Positions 1 to 8,938 of a stretch of 48,944 bases of DNA are shown one piece after another (positions within the stretch are counted from its first letter, which is position 1; each line of letters opens with the position of its first letter). A program made the translations under genes and the position numbers. Source of the stretch: Myxococcales bacterium (GTDB lineage: Bacteria; Myxococcota_A; UBA9042; GCA-2863065); NCBI GenBank assembly GCA_018780435.1, contig JADMJS010000170.1, positions 1 through 48,944 of the forward strand, given 5' to 3'. The notes under the pieces are model-generated. The model made no database searches. It was given only the letters and a program-made list of their open reading frames with translations, and was not told where the DNA came from.

Positions 1-52
1 AGCTCCGCGGTCTCGAGCCAGACTCCGGAGCGCAGCGCCAGCTCCGACAACG

Positions 53-3000
53 TCACGGCACGGACGAATCCAGGCTGACGCCCGAGTTGGACGATCCGAC
101 GTGGTTGCCGGCGCTGAGGTCACGCACCCGCCCCGCCACGATCGGCGTGTCGAAACCATAGAGCAGCTCCGTGTTCTGATCGGGGATGGGCGACTTCGCG
201 GGCGTGAAGAGCGAGGCGTAGCGCAAGTTACGGCTCACGCGGAGTCCGTCGATTCGTCCGGCGAAGGGGTTCCCGTCGACGCCACAGCCGATGCGCATCC
301 CCGCCGCATTGCCGAGCGGCTCCATCCCCGCCACCGTCTGGGTCTCGGACGGAACACCGTCGGTGAACCACTTGAGCTTCGACCCCGCGAAGTAGATGAC
401 GGCCAGATGGTGCCAGCTCCCGTCGTTGACGGACGCGGAGCCCGCGACGGCACCCGCGGATGCCGCCGAGACGCCCGTCGTGAAGACCGGCCGACCGAGG
501 TTGTCGAGCGAAATGACCCAGCCGAGTGGGTCGGCCCCGCCCGTCACGCGCTTGTCGATCAGGATGACCTCGCTCGCGGTGGTGCGGACCCAGAACTCGA
601 CCGTCATGTTGGCGACGGCGTTCAAGAGGTTCGTCCCGGAGAGCTGAATACACCCGCCGCTCCCATCGAAGAGCGCCGACCGCTTCAGCGGCGTCGCAGG
701 TTCACAGGCGGCGAGACAACCCGAGACCTCGGGTGGGTCGCAAGCTTCCCCCTCCTCGACAAAACCATCTCCGCAACAGGTGTCCGCGAGGGGCGCGGCA
801 TCGGGGCTCGGCTCCACTGCGCCCGACAACGACGCGACGACGCTGTTGACGGTCTCGAGCCCCAAGCCGCCAGCGTCGTCGAAGCGCATCAGCGCGACCA
901 CGCCGGGGGTGACGTCGTGACGGCCGGGCGGTTCGAAGCCGATCCGGAAGCGCGGGTAGGTGTAGATGACGAGCTCGTCGAGCTTACCGATGAAGGACTC
1001 TCCCCCGAAGCGACTGCATCCGACGGTGAGCGGTGCGCTGTTCGTCAGGGGCAGGACGTTCGTGGCGCTCCCGACGGGGAGCCCCTCGCCGTCCACCCAC
1101 CAACGGAGATCTTGGCCGTCACGCACCAGCGCGACGTGGTGCCACGCGCCGTCGTTCAACGCCACCCCGCTCATCCCGATCAGCGAGTCAGTCCCGGACG
1201 TGTTGCCGTACTGAAAGCGGAGCTGCCCCTTTCCGCCGGGCGCTTCGTAGAGGATGGACCAGTCCGCCTCGCCTGCTGCCGTCGAGACGCGGTTGTCGAT
1301 GAGACGGGCGCCCGCCACGCTGGTGGTCTGAATCCAAAACTCGATGGTGAAGCCGGCGACGGGGTCGAGGTCCGGCACCGTCGCCAGCTCGAAGCAGCCA
1401 CCGAGGAACTCGCCCGACGTGGCCGGATCTTGGCAGGGGCAATCGACCGGTGCGCCGGGCTGGCAAACGCCGGCCGCGCACTGATCACCTTGCGTGCACT
1501 CCACCGAGTCCGAACAGAAGGAACCGTCCGGCACTGGGACGGGGTTGCAGAGCCCGGTCGCTTCATTGCACTTGCCGACCGCGCAGTCCGTCGTGAGCCC
1601 GGCGCAGTCGACGTTCACACCGACGCACTCGCCGTTCATGCACAGGTCATTGTCAGTGCACTTCTTGGCATCGTTGCAAGGCGCCGCGTTGGGCGCCGCG
1701 ATGGAGACGCAGCCGCCAGCGCCCTCGTCGCATTGCCCGGTCGCGCAGGGGCCGTCGAAGGCCGAGCAGGTCGCCGGCTGGCCCGCAATGCACGCGCCTG
1801 CGAGACACTGATCGCCGACCGTACACGCGAGCCCGTCGGAACATGGGGCCTCGTCGGGCGCTTCGGCCGTCACGCAGCCTTGGGCCTCGTCACACGAGGC
1901 AACTTCACATTCGCCCGCTGCACCGGAGCAATCCCGGGGGGAGAGGATACAGGTCCCGCCGAGGCAAGAACCGTCGACGGTGCAGAAGAGCCCATCGTCA
2001 CAGGGCTGTGCGTTGGTGCTGGGATCGGGCGCGAAGCCACACGCGCCGGTCTGTGCGTCACACGTGGCCGCATTACACGGCGGCGTGTCACCTTCGCATG
2101 ACTTCGAGACCCCGAGGCACGTGCCGTCGCTACAGACCGTGTCGGCGGTGCACGCGTCGCCGTCGTCGCAGCTGACGCCGTCGGTGACGGCTTCGAACGC
2201 GCAGCTCCCACCCGCCGCCTCGAGACAGACGCCGAAGCGGCACGGGCCATCGAGAGGGGAACAATCGACGATGGTCACGGCCGAACAGACGCCGGTCTTA
2301 CAGGTGGACGTGATCGAGCAGGCTTTGCCGTCGTCGCAAGTCTCGCCTTCCGCGATGGGGGTGCCGATGCAGAGCCCCGTCGCCTCCTGGCAGCTCCCGC
2401 TGGTGCAGGTCGAGTCGAGGTCCGAACAGTCTCGGAACGTCCCGGCGCAGGTACCTGCATCGCAGGCGTCGAGCTCGGTGCAAGGGACACCGTCGTCGCA
2501 AGGAACGCCGGTCTGCGCCTCGAGCACACACTGGCCGAGCGCTTCGGAGCACGTGCCAACCCGGCAGACTTCGTCGATCCCCGAACAGTCACGGGACGTT
2601 CCGCCACAGGTCCCCGAGGTACAGGTGTCGTCAGTCGTGCAGTAGGTGCCATCGTCGCATGGCGCGCCATCGTCGGCGGTCTTGGACACGCAGCCGAGTA
2701 GTGGATCACAGACGACCACCTCGCAGGAGCCGGTCGTGCCGCCGTCGCACGGGATGGCCGCGCCCGGGCTGCACTCACCTGACGCGCATTGCCCGTCGAC
2801 AGTACAAGGATCGCCGTCATCGCACGCATCGCCATCGGCCTTGGGCGTGGCATCGCAGCGGTCCGCCTCTTCGTTGCACACGCCCGCGCTGCAAGGTGTC
2901 CCGTCACCGGGGCAGGCTGTTGGGGCCCCAACGCAAGCGCCCGCGGCGCACGCATCTTTGGCCGTGCAGAAGAGGCCGTCGTCGCACGTGGCGCCGTCGG

Positions 3001-3217
3001 GCACCGGCGAGTGGCTGCACGCCCCGGTCGAGGGTTCGCAGCGATCCGACGTACAGGGGTCGTCGTCGTCGCAGACGATGCCGACACAGGGGTTCGGGGT
3101 CGAAGTGTCCGCGTCGGCAGCCGTCGTGTCCGCCGTAACGCGGTCGACGAACTCGCTGCAGGACGACAGGAGCAGTCCCAGGACCAAGGACGAGAAGGCC
3201 GACGCGATGAATTTCAC
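53..3217 (-). CDS. Cys-rich repeat / LamG surface lipoprotein
   Basis: Predicted exported lipoprotein of 1054 aa. The N-terminus is a lipoprotein signal peptide with lipobox LSSC (Cys20). Residues about 44-605 hold roughly eleven imperfect 40-50 aa units, each with a core like CDDG-x2-CT-x4-C followed by more spaced Cys pairs, as in myxobacterial Cys-rich surface proteins. Two concanavalin/LamG-like domains follow (about 603-790 and 848-1035; FTIEFWIQTT and MTVEFWVRTT are the matching beta-strand motifs). They are separated by a short CGDGFVEEGEACD segment typical of myxobacterial Cys-rich repeats. LamG domains usually bind glycans or proteins, so adhesion or matrix binding is a reasonable inference, but the ligand is unknown. 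The start is GTG at 3217 without a clear Shine-Dalgarno sequence; the lipobox supports it. Nothing is identifiable in the 52 bases beyond its stop. Confidence 0.85.
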   Translation of the reverse strand: MKFIASAFSSLVLGLLLSSCSEFVDRVTADTTAADADTSTPNPCVGIVCDDDDPCTSDRCEPSTGACSHSPVPDGATCDDGLFCTAKDACAAGACVGAPTACPGDGTPCSAGVCNEEADRCDATPKADGDACDDGDPCTVDGQCASGECSPGAAIPCDGGTTGSCEVVVCDPLLGCVSKTADDGAPCDDGTYCTTDDTCTSGTCGGTSRDCSGIDEVCRVGTCSEALGQCVLEAQTGVPCDDGVPCTELDACDAGTCAGTFRDCSDLDSTCTSGSCQEATGLCIGTPIAEGETCDDGKACSITSTCKTGVCSAVTIVDCSPLDGPCRFGVCLEAAGGSCAFEAVTDGVSCDDGDACTADTVCSDGTCLGVSKSCEGDTPPCNAATCDAQTGACGFAPDPSTNAQPCDDGLFCTVDGSCLGGTCILSPRDCSGAAGECEVASCDEAQGCVTAEAPDEAPCSDGLACTVGDQCLAGACIAGQPATCSAFDGPCATGQCDEGAGGCVSIAAPNAAPCNDAKKCTDNDLCMNGECVGVNVDCAGLTTDCAVGKCNEATGLCNPVPVPDGSFCSDSVECTQGDQCAAGVCQPGAPVDCPCQDPATSGEFLGGCFELATVPDLDPVAGFTIEFWIQTTSVAGARLIDNRVSTAAGEADWSILYEAPGGKGQLRFQYGNTSGTDSLIGMSGVALNDGAWHHVALVRDGQDLRWWVDGEGLPVGSATNVLPLTNSAPLTVGCSRFGGESFIGKLDELVIYTYPRFRIGFEPPGRHDVTPGVVALMRFDDAGGLGLETVNSVVASLSGAVEPSPDAAPLADTCCGDGFVEEGEACDPPEVSGCLAACEPATPLKRSALFDGSGGCIQLSGTNLLNAVANMTVEFWVRTTASEVILIDKRVTGGADPLGWVISLDNLGRPVFTTGVSAASAGAVAGSASVNDGSWHHLAVIYFAGSKLKWFTDGVPSETQTVAGMEPLGNAAGMRIGCGVDGNPFAGRIDGLRVSRNLRYASLFTPAKSPIPDQNTELLYGFDTPIVAGRVRDLSAGNHVGSSNSGVSLDSSVP

Positions 3218-3279
3218 GGAGGCAGCATACTCGCGCGGAGACGATGCCGAAACCGAGATCGTGAGTTCGGCGGCGCGCG

Positions 3280-4641
3280 TCAGGCGGGCCCCTGCACCAG
3301 CTCCGTGTGGAGCGCCGACAGCACGCGGTCAGCCTCCTCGTCTTTCACCACGAAGGTGATGTTGATGGCGCTCGCGCCCATCGAGATCATCTCGACGTTG
3401 GCGCCGGCGAGGCCGACGGCCGCGAAGATACGGCCCGCGGTGCCCGGGCGCTCGCGCATGCCGAGCCCGACGCAGCAGAGGATCGAGCGCCCCGTGGTGA
3501 GCTTCGCCCGTGCGACCCGCTCAAGCTCGGGCAAGGCCCGCGCGAGCGCGGCCTCGTAGCGTGCTTCCGCGGTCATGCACACCGACACCTCCGACGTGGC
3601 GATGGTGTCGACCGAGATTCGGTGCGCCTTCAGGATGTCGAAGACGGTCGCGAGCCAGCCCTCGGCTGCGAGCATGCGCGTCGACTCGAGGGAGAGGACA
3701 AGGTTCTTCTTCTTGGACGTAATGGCCGCGACGGCGCGGCCTTCGGCGCCCCCAGCGGGCGTTCGCGTCCGCACGATGCGGGTGCCCGGATGGTCGGGCT
3801 CGAAGGTGTTGAGGACGCGGACCGGGATCCCCGCGATGACGGCCGGTTCGATGGTCTTCGGGTGGATGACCTTGGCGCCGAAGTAGGCGAGCTCGGCCGC
3901 CTCTTCGAAGGTCAGCTCGGGCAGCACCACGGCGGACTTCACCAGCCGCGGATCGGCGCTGAGGATGCCGCTGACGTCCGTCCATATCTGGATCTCGGAT
4001 GCCGAGAGGCCACGACCGAGGATGGCGGCCGAGTAGTCCGACCCGCCTCTGCCGAGGGTGGTGCGTTCCCCGTCTTCGGTGCCGCCGAGAAAGCCGGTCA
4101 CGACGGGAACCACCGAGTCGATCCCCGTGACGGAAACGGGAATACGACGCCAGGTCTCGGGGAGGACCGCGGCGGCGCCGTGACTCTCGTCGGTCACGAT
4201 GCCCGCGTCCCAGCCGTCGATCGCCCTCGCGGGCAAGCCTCGCGCCGTGAGGAGCGCCGCCATGATGCGGGCCGACAACATCTCGCCGTGGCTGACGATG
4301 TAGTCGCGGCTGCGGCCCGTGAGCTCCCGCAGCAGGGCGACGCCCCGGAGGACGTCGCGCAGATCGTCGATGGGCGCGAGCAGGTCGTCGACCTCATCGA
4401 GTTCGAGCCCTCGGCACGCGGCCTCGTGGTGGGCTCGCAGGGCGTCTACGAGGGACAGGGGGTCTTCGGAGCGCGTGCGGGCGGCTTCGGCGATAGCGAG
4501 GAGCTTGTCGGTGATGCCGCTCATGGCGGAGACGACGACGACGACCGGCCCCGTACGACGCGCGCGCTCGATGAGCTCGGCAGTGCGGCGCATCGCGTCG
4601 GCGTTACCGACCGAGGTGCCGCCAAACTTCATGACGATCAT
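3280..4641 (-). CDS. lysC: Aspartate kinase (LysC type)
   Basis: Phosphorylates L-aspartate with ATP, the first step towards lysine, threonine and methionine and towards diaminopimelate for peptidoglycan. The 453 aa length matches monofunctional LysC-type enzymes. The N-terminal KFGGTSVG (residues 5-12) is the classic nucleotide/aspartate motif, and GRGGSDYSA is the second conserved amino-acid-kinase motif. Two C-terminal ACT regions (about 310-380 and 385-450, the latter with the GMRERPGTAGRIF segment) suggest feedback control by an end-product amino acid; lysine is likely but not provable here. A GGAGG sequence lies 8 nt before the ATG at 4641. It stands 62 bp from the upstream-coordinate lipoprotein gene and 82 bp from hupE; neither is functionally linked. 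Confidence 0.95.
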   Translation of the reverse strand: MIVMKFGGTSVGNADAMRRTAELIERARRTGPVVVVVSAMSGITDKLLAIAEAARTRSEDPLSLVDALRAHHEAACRGLELDEVDDLLAPIDDLRDVLRGVALLRELTGRSRDYIVSHGEMLSARIMAALLTARGLPARAIDGWDAGIVTDESHGAAAVLPETWRRIPVSVTGIDSVVPVVTGFLGGTEDGERTTLGRGGSDYSAAILGRGLSASEIQIWTDVSGILSADPRLVKSAVVLPELTFEEAAELAYFGAKVIHPKTIEPAVIAGIPVRVLNTFEPDHPGTRIVRTRTPAGGAEGRAVAAITSKKKNLVLSLESTRMLAAEGWLATVFDILKAHRISVDTIATSEVSVCMTAEARYEAALARALPELERVARAKLTTGRSILCCVGLGMRERPGTAGRIFAAVGLAGANVEMISMGASAINITFVVKDEEADRVLSALHTELVQGPA

Positions 4642-4723
4642 GGGTACGCCCTCCCGGGATCAGCGACGAAAGCCGCCCCGCAGACGAGGAGTGGGGTGGC
4701 GCTGAGCGCGCTCCGATGGCGGC

Positions 4724-5326
4724 TCAGGCGAGCGCGAGCGCGGCACCCGCGGCGGTCAAGATCGCCCCGGCGGCCCGGGTGGCCTTGTCGCGCAACGTGG
4801 AGCCGGCGCCGAAGCGAGTGGCCAGGAGGGCCACGGAGACCGCGACGGCGGTCGTGGTGAACGCGATCCCGCTCGTGTAGAGGCCGACCTCGGCCGAGGC
4901 AGGCATCTCCACGCCGTGGGCGTGTCCGTGCAGCAGGCCGAAGGCGATCGTCGCCGACGCAGCGGCCGGCCCAAGCCCGAGCCGGGGTGACGCGATGAGC
5001 AGCCCGAGGAGCGACACGGACGCCGCGAGGAGCACCTCGACCGGAGACCCACCGAACACGAGGCCGAGCCCGAGCCCGAACGCGACGGCACCGCCGAACG
5101 CGGCCGCCTTCAGCACCGGGACGGCCGTGCTGCGCGACGCGAGCACCCCGGCCGCGACGGCGGCGAGTAGGTGATCGACGCCGAGCAGCGGGTGTGCAAG
5201 CCCGTCGAAGAGCCCGTGGACATGGTCGCCGCCGCCATGCGCGAAGGCGGTGCCAGCGAGGAAGAGTGGGCTGAGAGCGGCGGTGCCGAGCAGCCACTTC
5301 GTAGAGGTCGTGTTGGACGGGCGCAT
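4724..5326 (-). CDS. hupE: HupE/UreJ-family metal permease
   Basis: Small polytopic membrane protein (200 aa) of the HupE/UreJ family, proposed secondary transporters of nickel or cobalt. Visible hallmarks are an N-terminal signal-like segment, a His-rich stretch directly after it (HGGGDHVHG), the family signature HPLLGVDHLLA near residue 47, and a second His-rich motif GLLHGHAHGVE in a later membrane segment. About six or seven hydrophobic spans are apparent. Members often sit beside urease or hydrogenase genes or below a cobalamin riboswitch; neither is present here, so the metal is undetermined. GGAG lies 5 nt before the ATG at 5326. The 143 bp between it and the next gene contains no other reading frame. 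Confidence 0.85.
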   Translation of the reverse strand: MRPSNTTSTKWLLGTAALSPLFLAGTAFAHGGGDHVHGLFDGLAHPLLGVDHLLAAVAAGVLASRSTAVPVLKAAAFGGAVAFGLGLGLVFGGSPVEVLLAASVSLLGLLIASPRLGLGPAAASATIAFGLLHGHAHGVEMPASAEVGLYTSGIAFTTTAVAVSVALLATRFGAGSTLRDKATRAAGAILTAAGAALALA

Positions 5327-5469
5327 GAGATCTCCGGGTGAGGTTCCAGGGATGAAGGAGCCGGGCTGACCAAGTCGGCGCGGACTAGACTACCGGGTCA
5401 CTTCGCCCGACGCATTCGATATCTGCTTGGCGAGGACGGCGCCTTTGTCTTGAGGACGGGCCCCGGACT

Positions 5470-8115
5470 TCAGAAGAGCTTCTCGATGAAGGCTTTCAGC
5501 TCAGGGACCTCGTCCGACTTGAAGCCGACGATGCGGCGGCGGATGACGCCTTCTTTGTCGACGATGAAGGAGGTCGGCATCGCGGCGATGTCGAACTGCG
5601 TCATCGCCGTGGCATCTGGGTCGAGCGCGACCTTGAACGTCGCGTCCGGCGCGTGTTGCTTCACGAAGTTCTCACTCTGAGCCTGAGCCTGGTCGACGCC
5701 GATGGCCACGACTTGAAAGCCCTTGGCTTCGAGCTCGGTCTGCCACTTGGCGACCTCCGGGAGCTCCCGCTTGCAGCTGCCACACCAGGACGCGAAGAAG
5801 GTGATGTAGCTGACCTTGCCCTTCCAAGTGCCGGCGTTTACGTCCGTGCCGTCGGAAGCCTTGATCGAGAACTCCGGCACCGGCTTGCCGAGCAAGTCCC
5901 CCGGCGCCGCCGCGAGGGCGGCTGAGTCCGAGCTGGCGTTCGGCACCATCGTGTCCGCGCAGCAGCGGAACCCCGTGGTGTTGTTTCGGAGGCCCGGTCC
6001 GAACATGGTGCCGCGTTGATTACACGCCGCACCTTCGCCCGTACCGAAGTTGCCGCCGACGAGCGACGCCCGCTCTTGGTCGTTCTCGATCCACTCGGAG
6101 AGGTTCCCCGCGAGGTCGAAGATGCCAGCCTTGGTCACGCACTGAGTCTTGGAGCCGGTGTTCACCGGGCCCCCGGTCAGGGTCTCCTGATCGTCGTGGC
6201 AGAACCCGGCCTCGTAGAAGGCTCCGTAGGGGTAGCGGTTGCCCTCGATCGTATCGTCGTTGAACCAACCATTGGCGTTGTCGTCGACCGCGGCGGTCCC
6301 GGTACACGCCGACGCCCACTCCTCTTCGGAGCAGAGGCGCTTTCCGGCCTTCTCGCAGGCCGCTTTGGCTTCGAACCAGCTCGTCTGGCCCGAACGTACG
6401 TTCGGCAGACTGACTGCCTTGCCGGCCTGATCGATCGACGCTTCGTAGCGGTCGACGAAGACCTTGCCCTTGGTGGTGCTGACTTCCACCATCGGAGACG
6501 CGTCCGTGGGTACGGCGGCGACTGGGGCGGCGGCCACACCGGCAGCGGCCGGAGGCGCTTCGAGCGCCTTCTGGATGTAGTACTCGATGATCGAGACGGA
6601 CGACGCGCCGCTGACGAGGCGGTTGTTGATGTACATGCGCGGCGTGCCGTTGATGCCGGCCATCGCGGCGACCCGGATGTCGTTGGTGATGCGCTGCAGT
6701 GGCGCGGGCGAGTTGAAGCAGGTCTTCCAAGCGTCCGGCTCGACGCCGAGCTCGGTCATGTACCCGAGTAACTTCTCTTCCTGATTGGACTTCTGCATCG
6801 TGAAGAGCTTGTCGTGGGCCTCCCAGAACTTGCCCTGCTTACCGGCGCAGTACGCGGCGCGCGCAGCGATGCACGCCTCCGGGTGCATACGCTCCCCGCC
6901 CATACGCGGGTTGCAGGAGCCGTCCATCGGGTAGAACTTGAAGACAAAACGAACTTGGTCGTGCCACTTGGTGCGGACGGTCTTCAGATTCTCCGAGAGC
7001 ATCTTGCAGTAACCGCACTCGAAGTCGGCGAACTCGATGATCGTGACGGGGGCGTCGGGGTTTCCGTGCACGAAGTCGTCCACGGTAATCGGCGATTCGA
7101 AGACGCTCCAGCCGAGGTCGGTCAGCTTGCCACTCGCTTTGCCGACCGCCGGGTTTCCGGACGGGGGGCGCGGGGACGGCGCCGCGACGACGGCGGCCGC
7201 GGGTGCGGCGGCGGGTGCCACTGCATTCGCTGCGGCGGGCGACACGGCGGTTCCTCCGTTGCCCACGGGTGCGGCCTCGACGGGCGCGGCGGCGGCCGCC
7301 ACGGCCGGGACCGAACCGAAGTCCACGCCGTCACTCGCGAGCTGCGCGGAGAACGCGGTGTCGAGGAGACGGCGCGCCTTCTGGCCGTAGTCGTCGCGAC
7401 GGTCGGTCAGCTTGCCGAGCGCTTCGATGGCCTCGGTGTACTTCTTCTCGTCCATCAGGTCGCGGACGCTGCTGATGGCCTGCTCGGACCCCTGGTGGTA
7501 GAGGCGCACCTCCTCGCGGACGTACCAAAGGAGAGCGCCGCCGGTGCCAACGGCGAACGCGACGAGCGCGGGGAACACGACCTTCGGAGCCGAGATCGCG
7601 CTCAGACCGGAGGCGAGCCCGCGGAGACGGTTCGGTGACGCGAAGAATGCGGCGACGAAGACGCCCGCTTGGGCCGCGTACATGCCGTAGCAGAACGGGC
7701 AGCTAGCGCCGATCTTCGTCTTCTGGATCCACACGAGATAGACCGAGAAGAGAGTCGTGAGCCCCGAGACCAAGAGCAGCAGATCGGTGGCAAGCACCGC
7801 ATGGCCGGGGTTCTCCGGGTCTTCCTTGGGATCGTTCCGAAGGCCGAGCCAGCCGAGCGCGATCATGGCGAGGTAAGTGCCGATGGCCCAAATGGACAGC
7901 GGCACGCCCAGGACCGTCGAGTAGTCGCTCTTCTGGACGGCGGTGCAGTCGACGGTCTGGCTCTGGGTGCACGAGGACTTGAAGTCCACGATATACAGGT
8001 CGCTCAGCTTCACGATTGCGAGATAGGCGGCTAGCCCGATCCCGATGGCCATGAACACGGGGACCGCATAGAGCGGTCCGCGGCGGGTGGTCGGCTGGAT
8101 CTCACCGGGACGCAT
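5470..8115 (-). CDS. VKOR-DsbA-SUMF-TlpA four-module thiol redox protein
   Basis: 881 aa if translation begins at the ATG at 8115, which has GGAGG 7 nt upstream; a GTG at 8130 is less likely. In order: (1) VKOR domain, about 15-170, membrane-embedded, with loop cysteines Cys49 and Cys57 and active CPFC at 139-142; (2) a single membrane span and a short helical, TPR-like stretch near 205-260, then an Ala/Pro linker; (3) DsbA-like thioredoxin fold with CGYC at 367-370 and the cis-Pro motif NGTPRMY; (4) SUMF/FGE-like C-type-lectin fold, about 541-745 (LCSEEEWASAC, FDLAGNLSEW, TGFRCC); (5) TlpA-like thioredoxin with CGSC at 778-781. VKOR normally reoxidises DsbA using quinone, so the first half is a self-contained oxidative folding module. 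The SUMF part lacks one of the two FGE catalytic cysteines and is probably not a formylglycine synthase. A sigma-70-like promoter precedes the gene. Confidence 0.88.
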   Translation of the reverse strand: MRPGEIQPTTRRGPLYAVPVFMAIGIGLAAYLAIVKLSDLYIVDFKSSCTQSQTVDCTAVQKSDYSTVLGVPLSIWAIGTYLAMIALGWLGLRNDPKEDPENPGHAVLATDLLLLVSGLTTLFSVYLVWIQKTKIGASCPFCYGMYAAQAGVFVAAFFASPNRLRGLASGLSAISAPKVVFPALVAFAVGTGGALLWYVREEVRLYHQGSEQAISSVRDLMDEKKYTEAIEALGKLTDRRDDYGQKARRLLDTAFSAQLASDGVDFGSVPAVAAAAAPVEAAPVGNGGTAVSPAAANAVAPAAAPAAAVVAAPSPRPPSGNPAVGKASGKLTDLGWSVFESPITVDDFVHGNPDAPVTIIEFADFECGYCKMLSENLKTVRTKWHDQVRFVFKFYPMDGSCNPRMGGERMHPEACIAARAAYCAGKQGKFWEAHDKLFTMQKSNQEEKLLGYMTELGVEPDAWKTCFNSPAPLQRITNDIRVAAMAGINGTPRMYINNRLVSGASSVSIIEYYIQKALEAPPAAAGVAAAPVAAVPTDASPMVEVSTTKGKVFVDRYEASIDQAGKAVSLPNVRSGQTSWFEAKAACEKAGKRLCSEEEWASACTGTAAVDDNANGWFNDDTIEGNRYPYGAFYEAGFCHDDQETLTGGPVNTGSKTQCVTKAGIFDLAGNLSEWIENDQERASLVGGNFGTGEGAACNQRGTMFGPGLRNNTTGFRCCADTMVPNASSDSAALAAAPGDLLGKPVPEFSIKASDGTDVNAGTWKGKVSYITFFASWCGSCKRELPEVAKWQTELEAKGFQVVAIGVDQAQAQSENFVKQHAPDATFKVALDPDATAMTQFDIAAMPTSFIVDKEGVIRRRIVGFKSDEVPELKAFIEKLF

Positions 8116-8172
8116 TCGCTCATCCTCCACAGCTGGGCCGCGCGCGGCGCGGCGGGGTCAGTCGTGCGGGGG

Positions 8173-8202
8173 GTTATAGGGGTCGCGGATCGGCGGCGTC
8201 AA
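8173..8202 (-). promoter_or_regulatory. Sigma-70-like promoter of the VKOR fusion gene
   Basis: On the minus strand TTGACG (8197-8202) and TATAAC (8173-8178) are separated by 18 bp. The predicted start of transcription near 8166 gives a leader of about 50 nt before the ATG at 8115. It lies in the gap after the preceding gene's stop. It overlaps a short reading frame with coding-like codon bias (see findings). Confidence 0.55.
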
Positions 8203-8359
8203 GGTGCGGCCCCGTCGGAACTCGTCGAGGTGGATGGGGTACTCAGCCGGCAGGCGTACTCGGCCGGACGTGGCCGGTGGTCCGACCGTCGGAGTCGCGA
8301 GTGGCGCAGTCCTGCTCCAGGTGGAGTAGCGGCGCCGCAATCGCCAGAGCGACAGCGAA

Positions 8360-8938
8360 TCAGGGCTGGGCGATGGGGCGCGAACGTGCCGCGGCTCGCC
8401 GATCGTAGACCGTGCGCTCGCCGACGGCGACCCCGTCGTCACGCGGACCCGCAGGGTAGTCGAAGACTTGGACGGGGTTCACGAGCACGAGCATGTCGAG
8501 ATAACCCTGGTCGCCGCTAAATTCCGTCGCGGCGATCGGCTTCCCGGGGACCGCACGGAGCGCCTTCAACATGGCCTCCCGGCTCGGGTACGTGGTCGCC
8601 CGGCCCGGCCCCGACGTGAGCTGTACCTTGCCTTCGCCGAGCAGCGTGACCTCGAGGCGATGGTGTTGCTTCAGCCGCACCGCCTGCCCGGCGTCGACGA
8701 CGCTGACCTGGATCAGAATCTCGGAATACCCGTTGTCTTCGAGCACCTTCCAGAGGGCCGCGTCGAAGATGGGCGCCAGATCGTAGGTGTAGGTGAGTAC
8801 GTCGCCTTTGGCGTGCAGCTCGATGGCGGGTTCGGCGGCGTCGGCACGCGCCGGATCGCGACGAGTCTCTTCCGCGGGCGGAGCCGCGGCGAAGGCGGGG
8901 ACGGCAGAGAGGAGGGTCAAGAGCAGGAGTCGTCGCAT
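8360..8938 (-). CDS. Small secreted protein of unknown function
   Basis: 192 aa with a clear Sec signal peptide (MRRLLLLTLLSAVPAFAAA, cleavage after an Ala-x-Ala). I do not recognise the family. The mature part is rich in beta-strand-like stretches (LTYTYDLAPIFDAALW, ILIQVSVVDAG, HHRLEVTLLGEGKVQL) and has no cysteines, so it does not look like a direct substrate of the neighbouring thiol-redox fusion. GAGG lies 5 nt before the ATG at 8938. It is on the same strand as the VKOR fusion gene, 244 bp upstream of that gene's start codon, but a separate promoter appears to lie between them. Periplasmic or secreted location is inferred from the signal peptide only. Confidence 0.7.
   Translation of the reverse strand: MRRLLLLTLLSAVPAFAAAPPAEETRRDPARADAAEPAIELHAKGDVLTYTYDLAPIFDAALWKVLEDNGYSEILIQVSVVDAGQAVRLKQHHRLEVTLLGEGKVQLTSGPGRATTYPSREAMLKALRAVPGKPIAATEFSGDQGYLDMLVLVNPVQVFDYPAGPRDDGVAVGERTVYDRRAAARSRPIAQP

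Noticed and set aside
101..2101. 666-aa plus-strand open frame opposite the Cys-rich lipoprotein
   Set aside because: Arg/Asp/Ala-rich composition with no motifs; it arises from the high-GC antisense of a real gene with lipobox and LamG domains.
1450..3100. Regularly spaced repeats resembling a tandem or CRISPR-type array
   Set aside because: The periodicity comes from the coding Cys-rich repeats; units are degenerate and there are no identical direct repeats.
5327..5469. Cobalamin riboswitch expected upstream of hupE
   Set aside because: The 143 bp lacks the conserved GCCACTG-type core and is too short for the class.
5930..6495. Calling the SUMF-like domain a formylglycine-generating enzyme
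   Set aside because: One catalytic Cys position is not conserved and no sulfatase gene is nearby.
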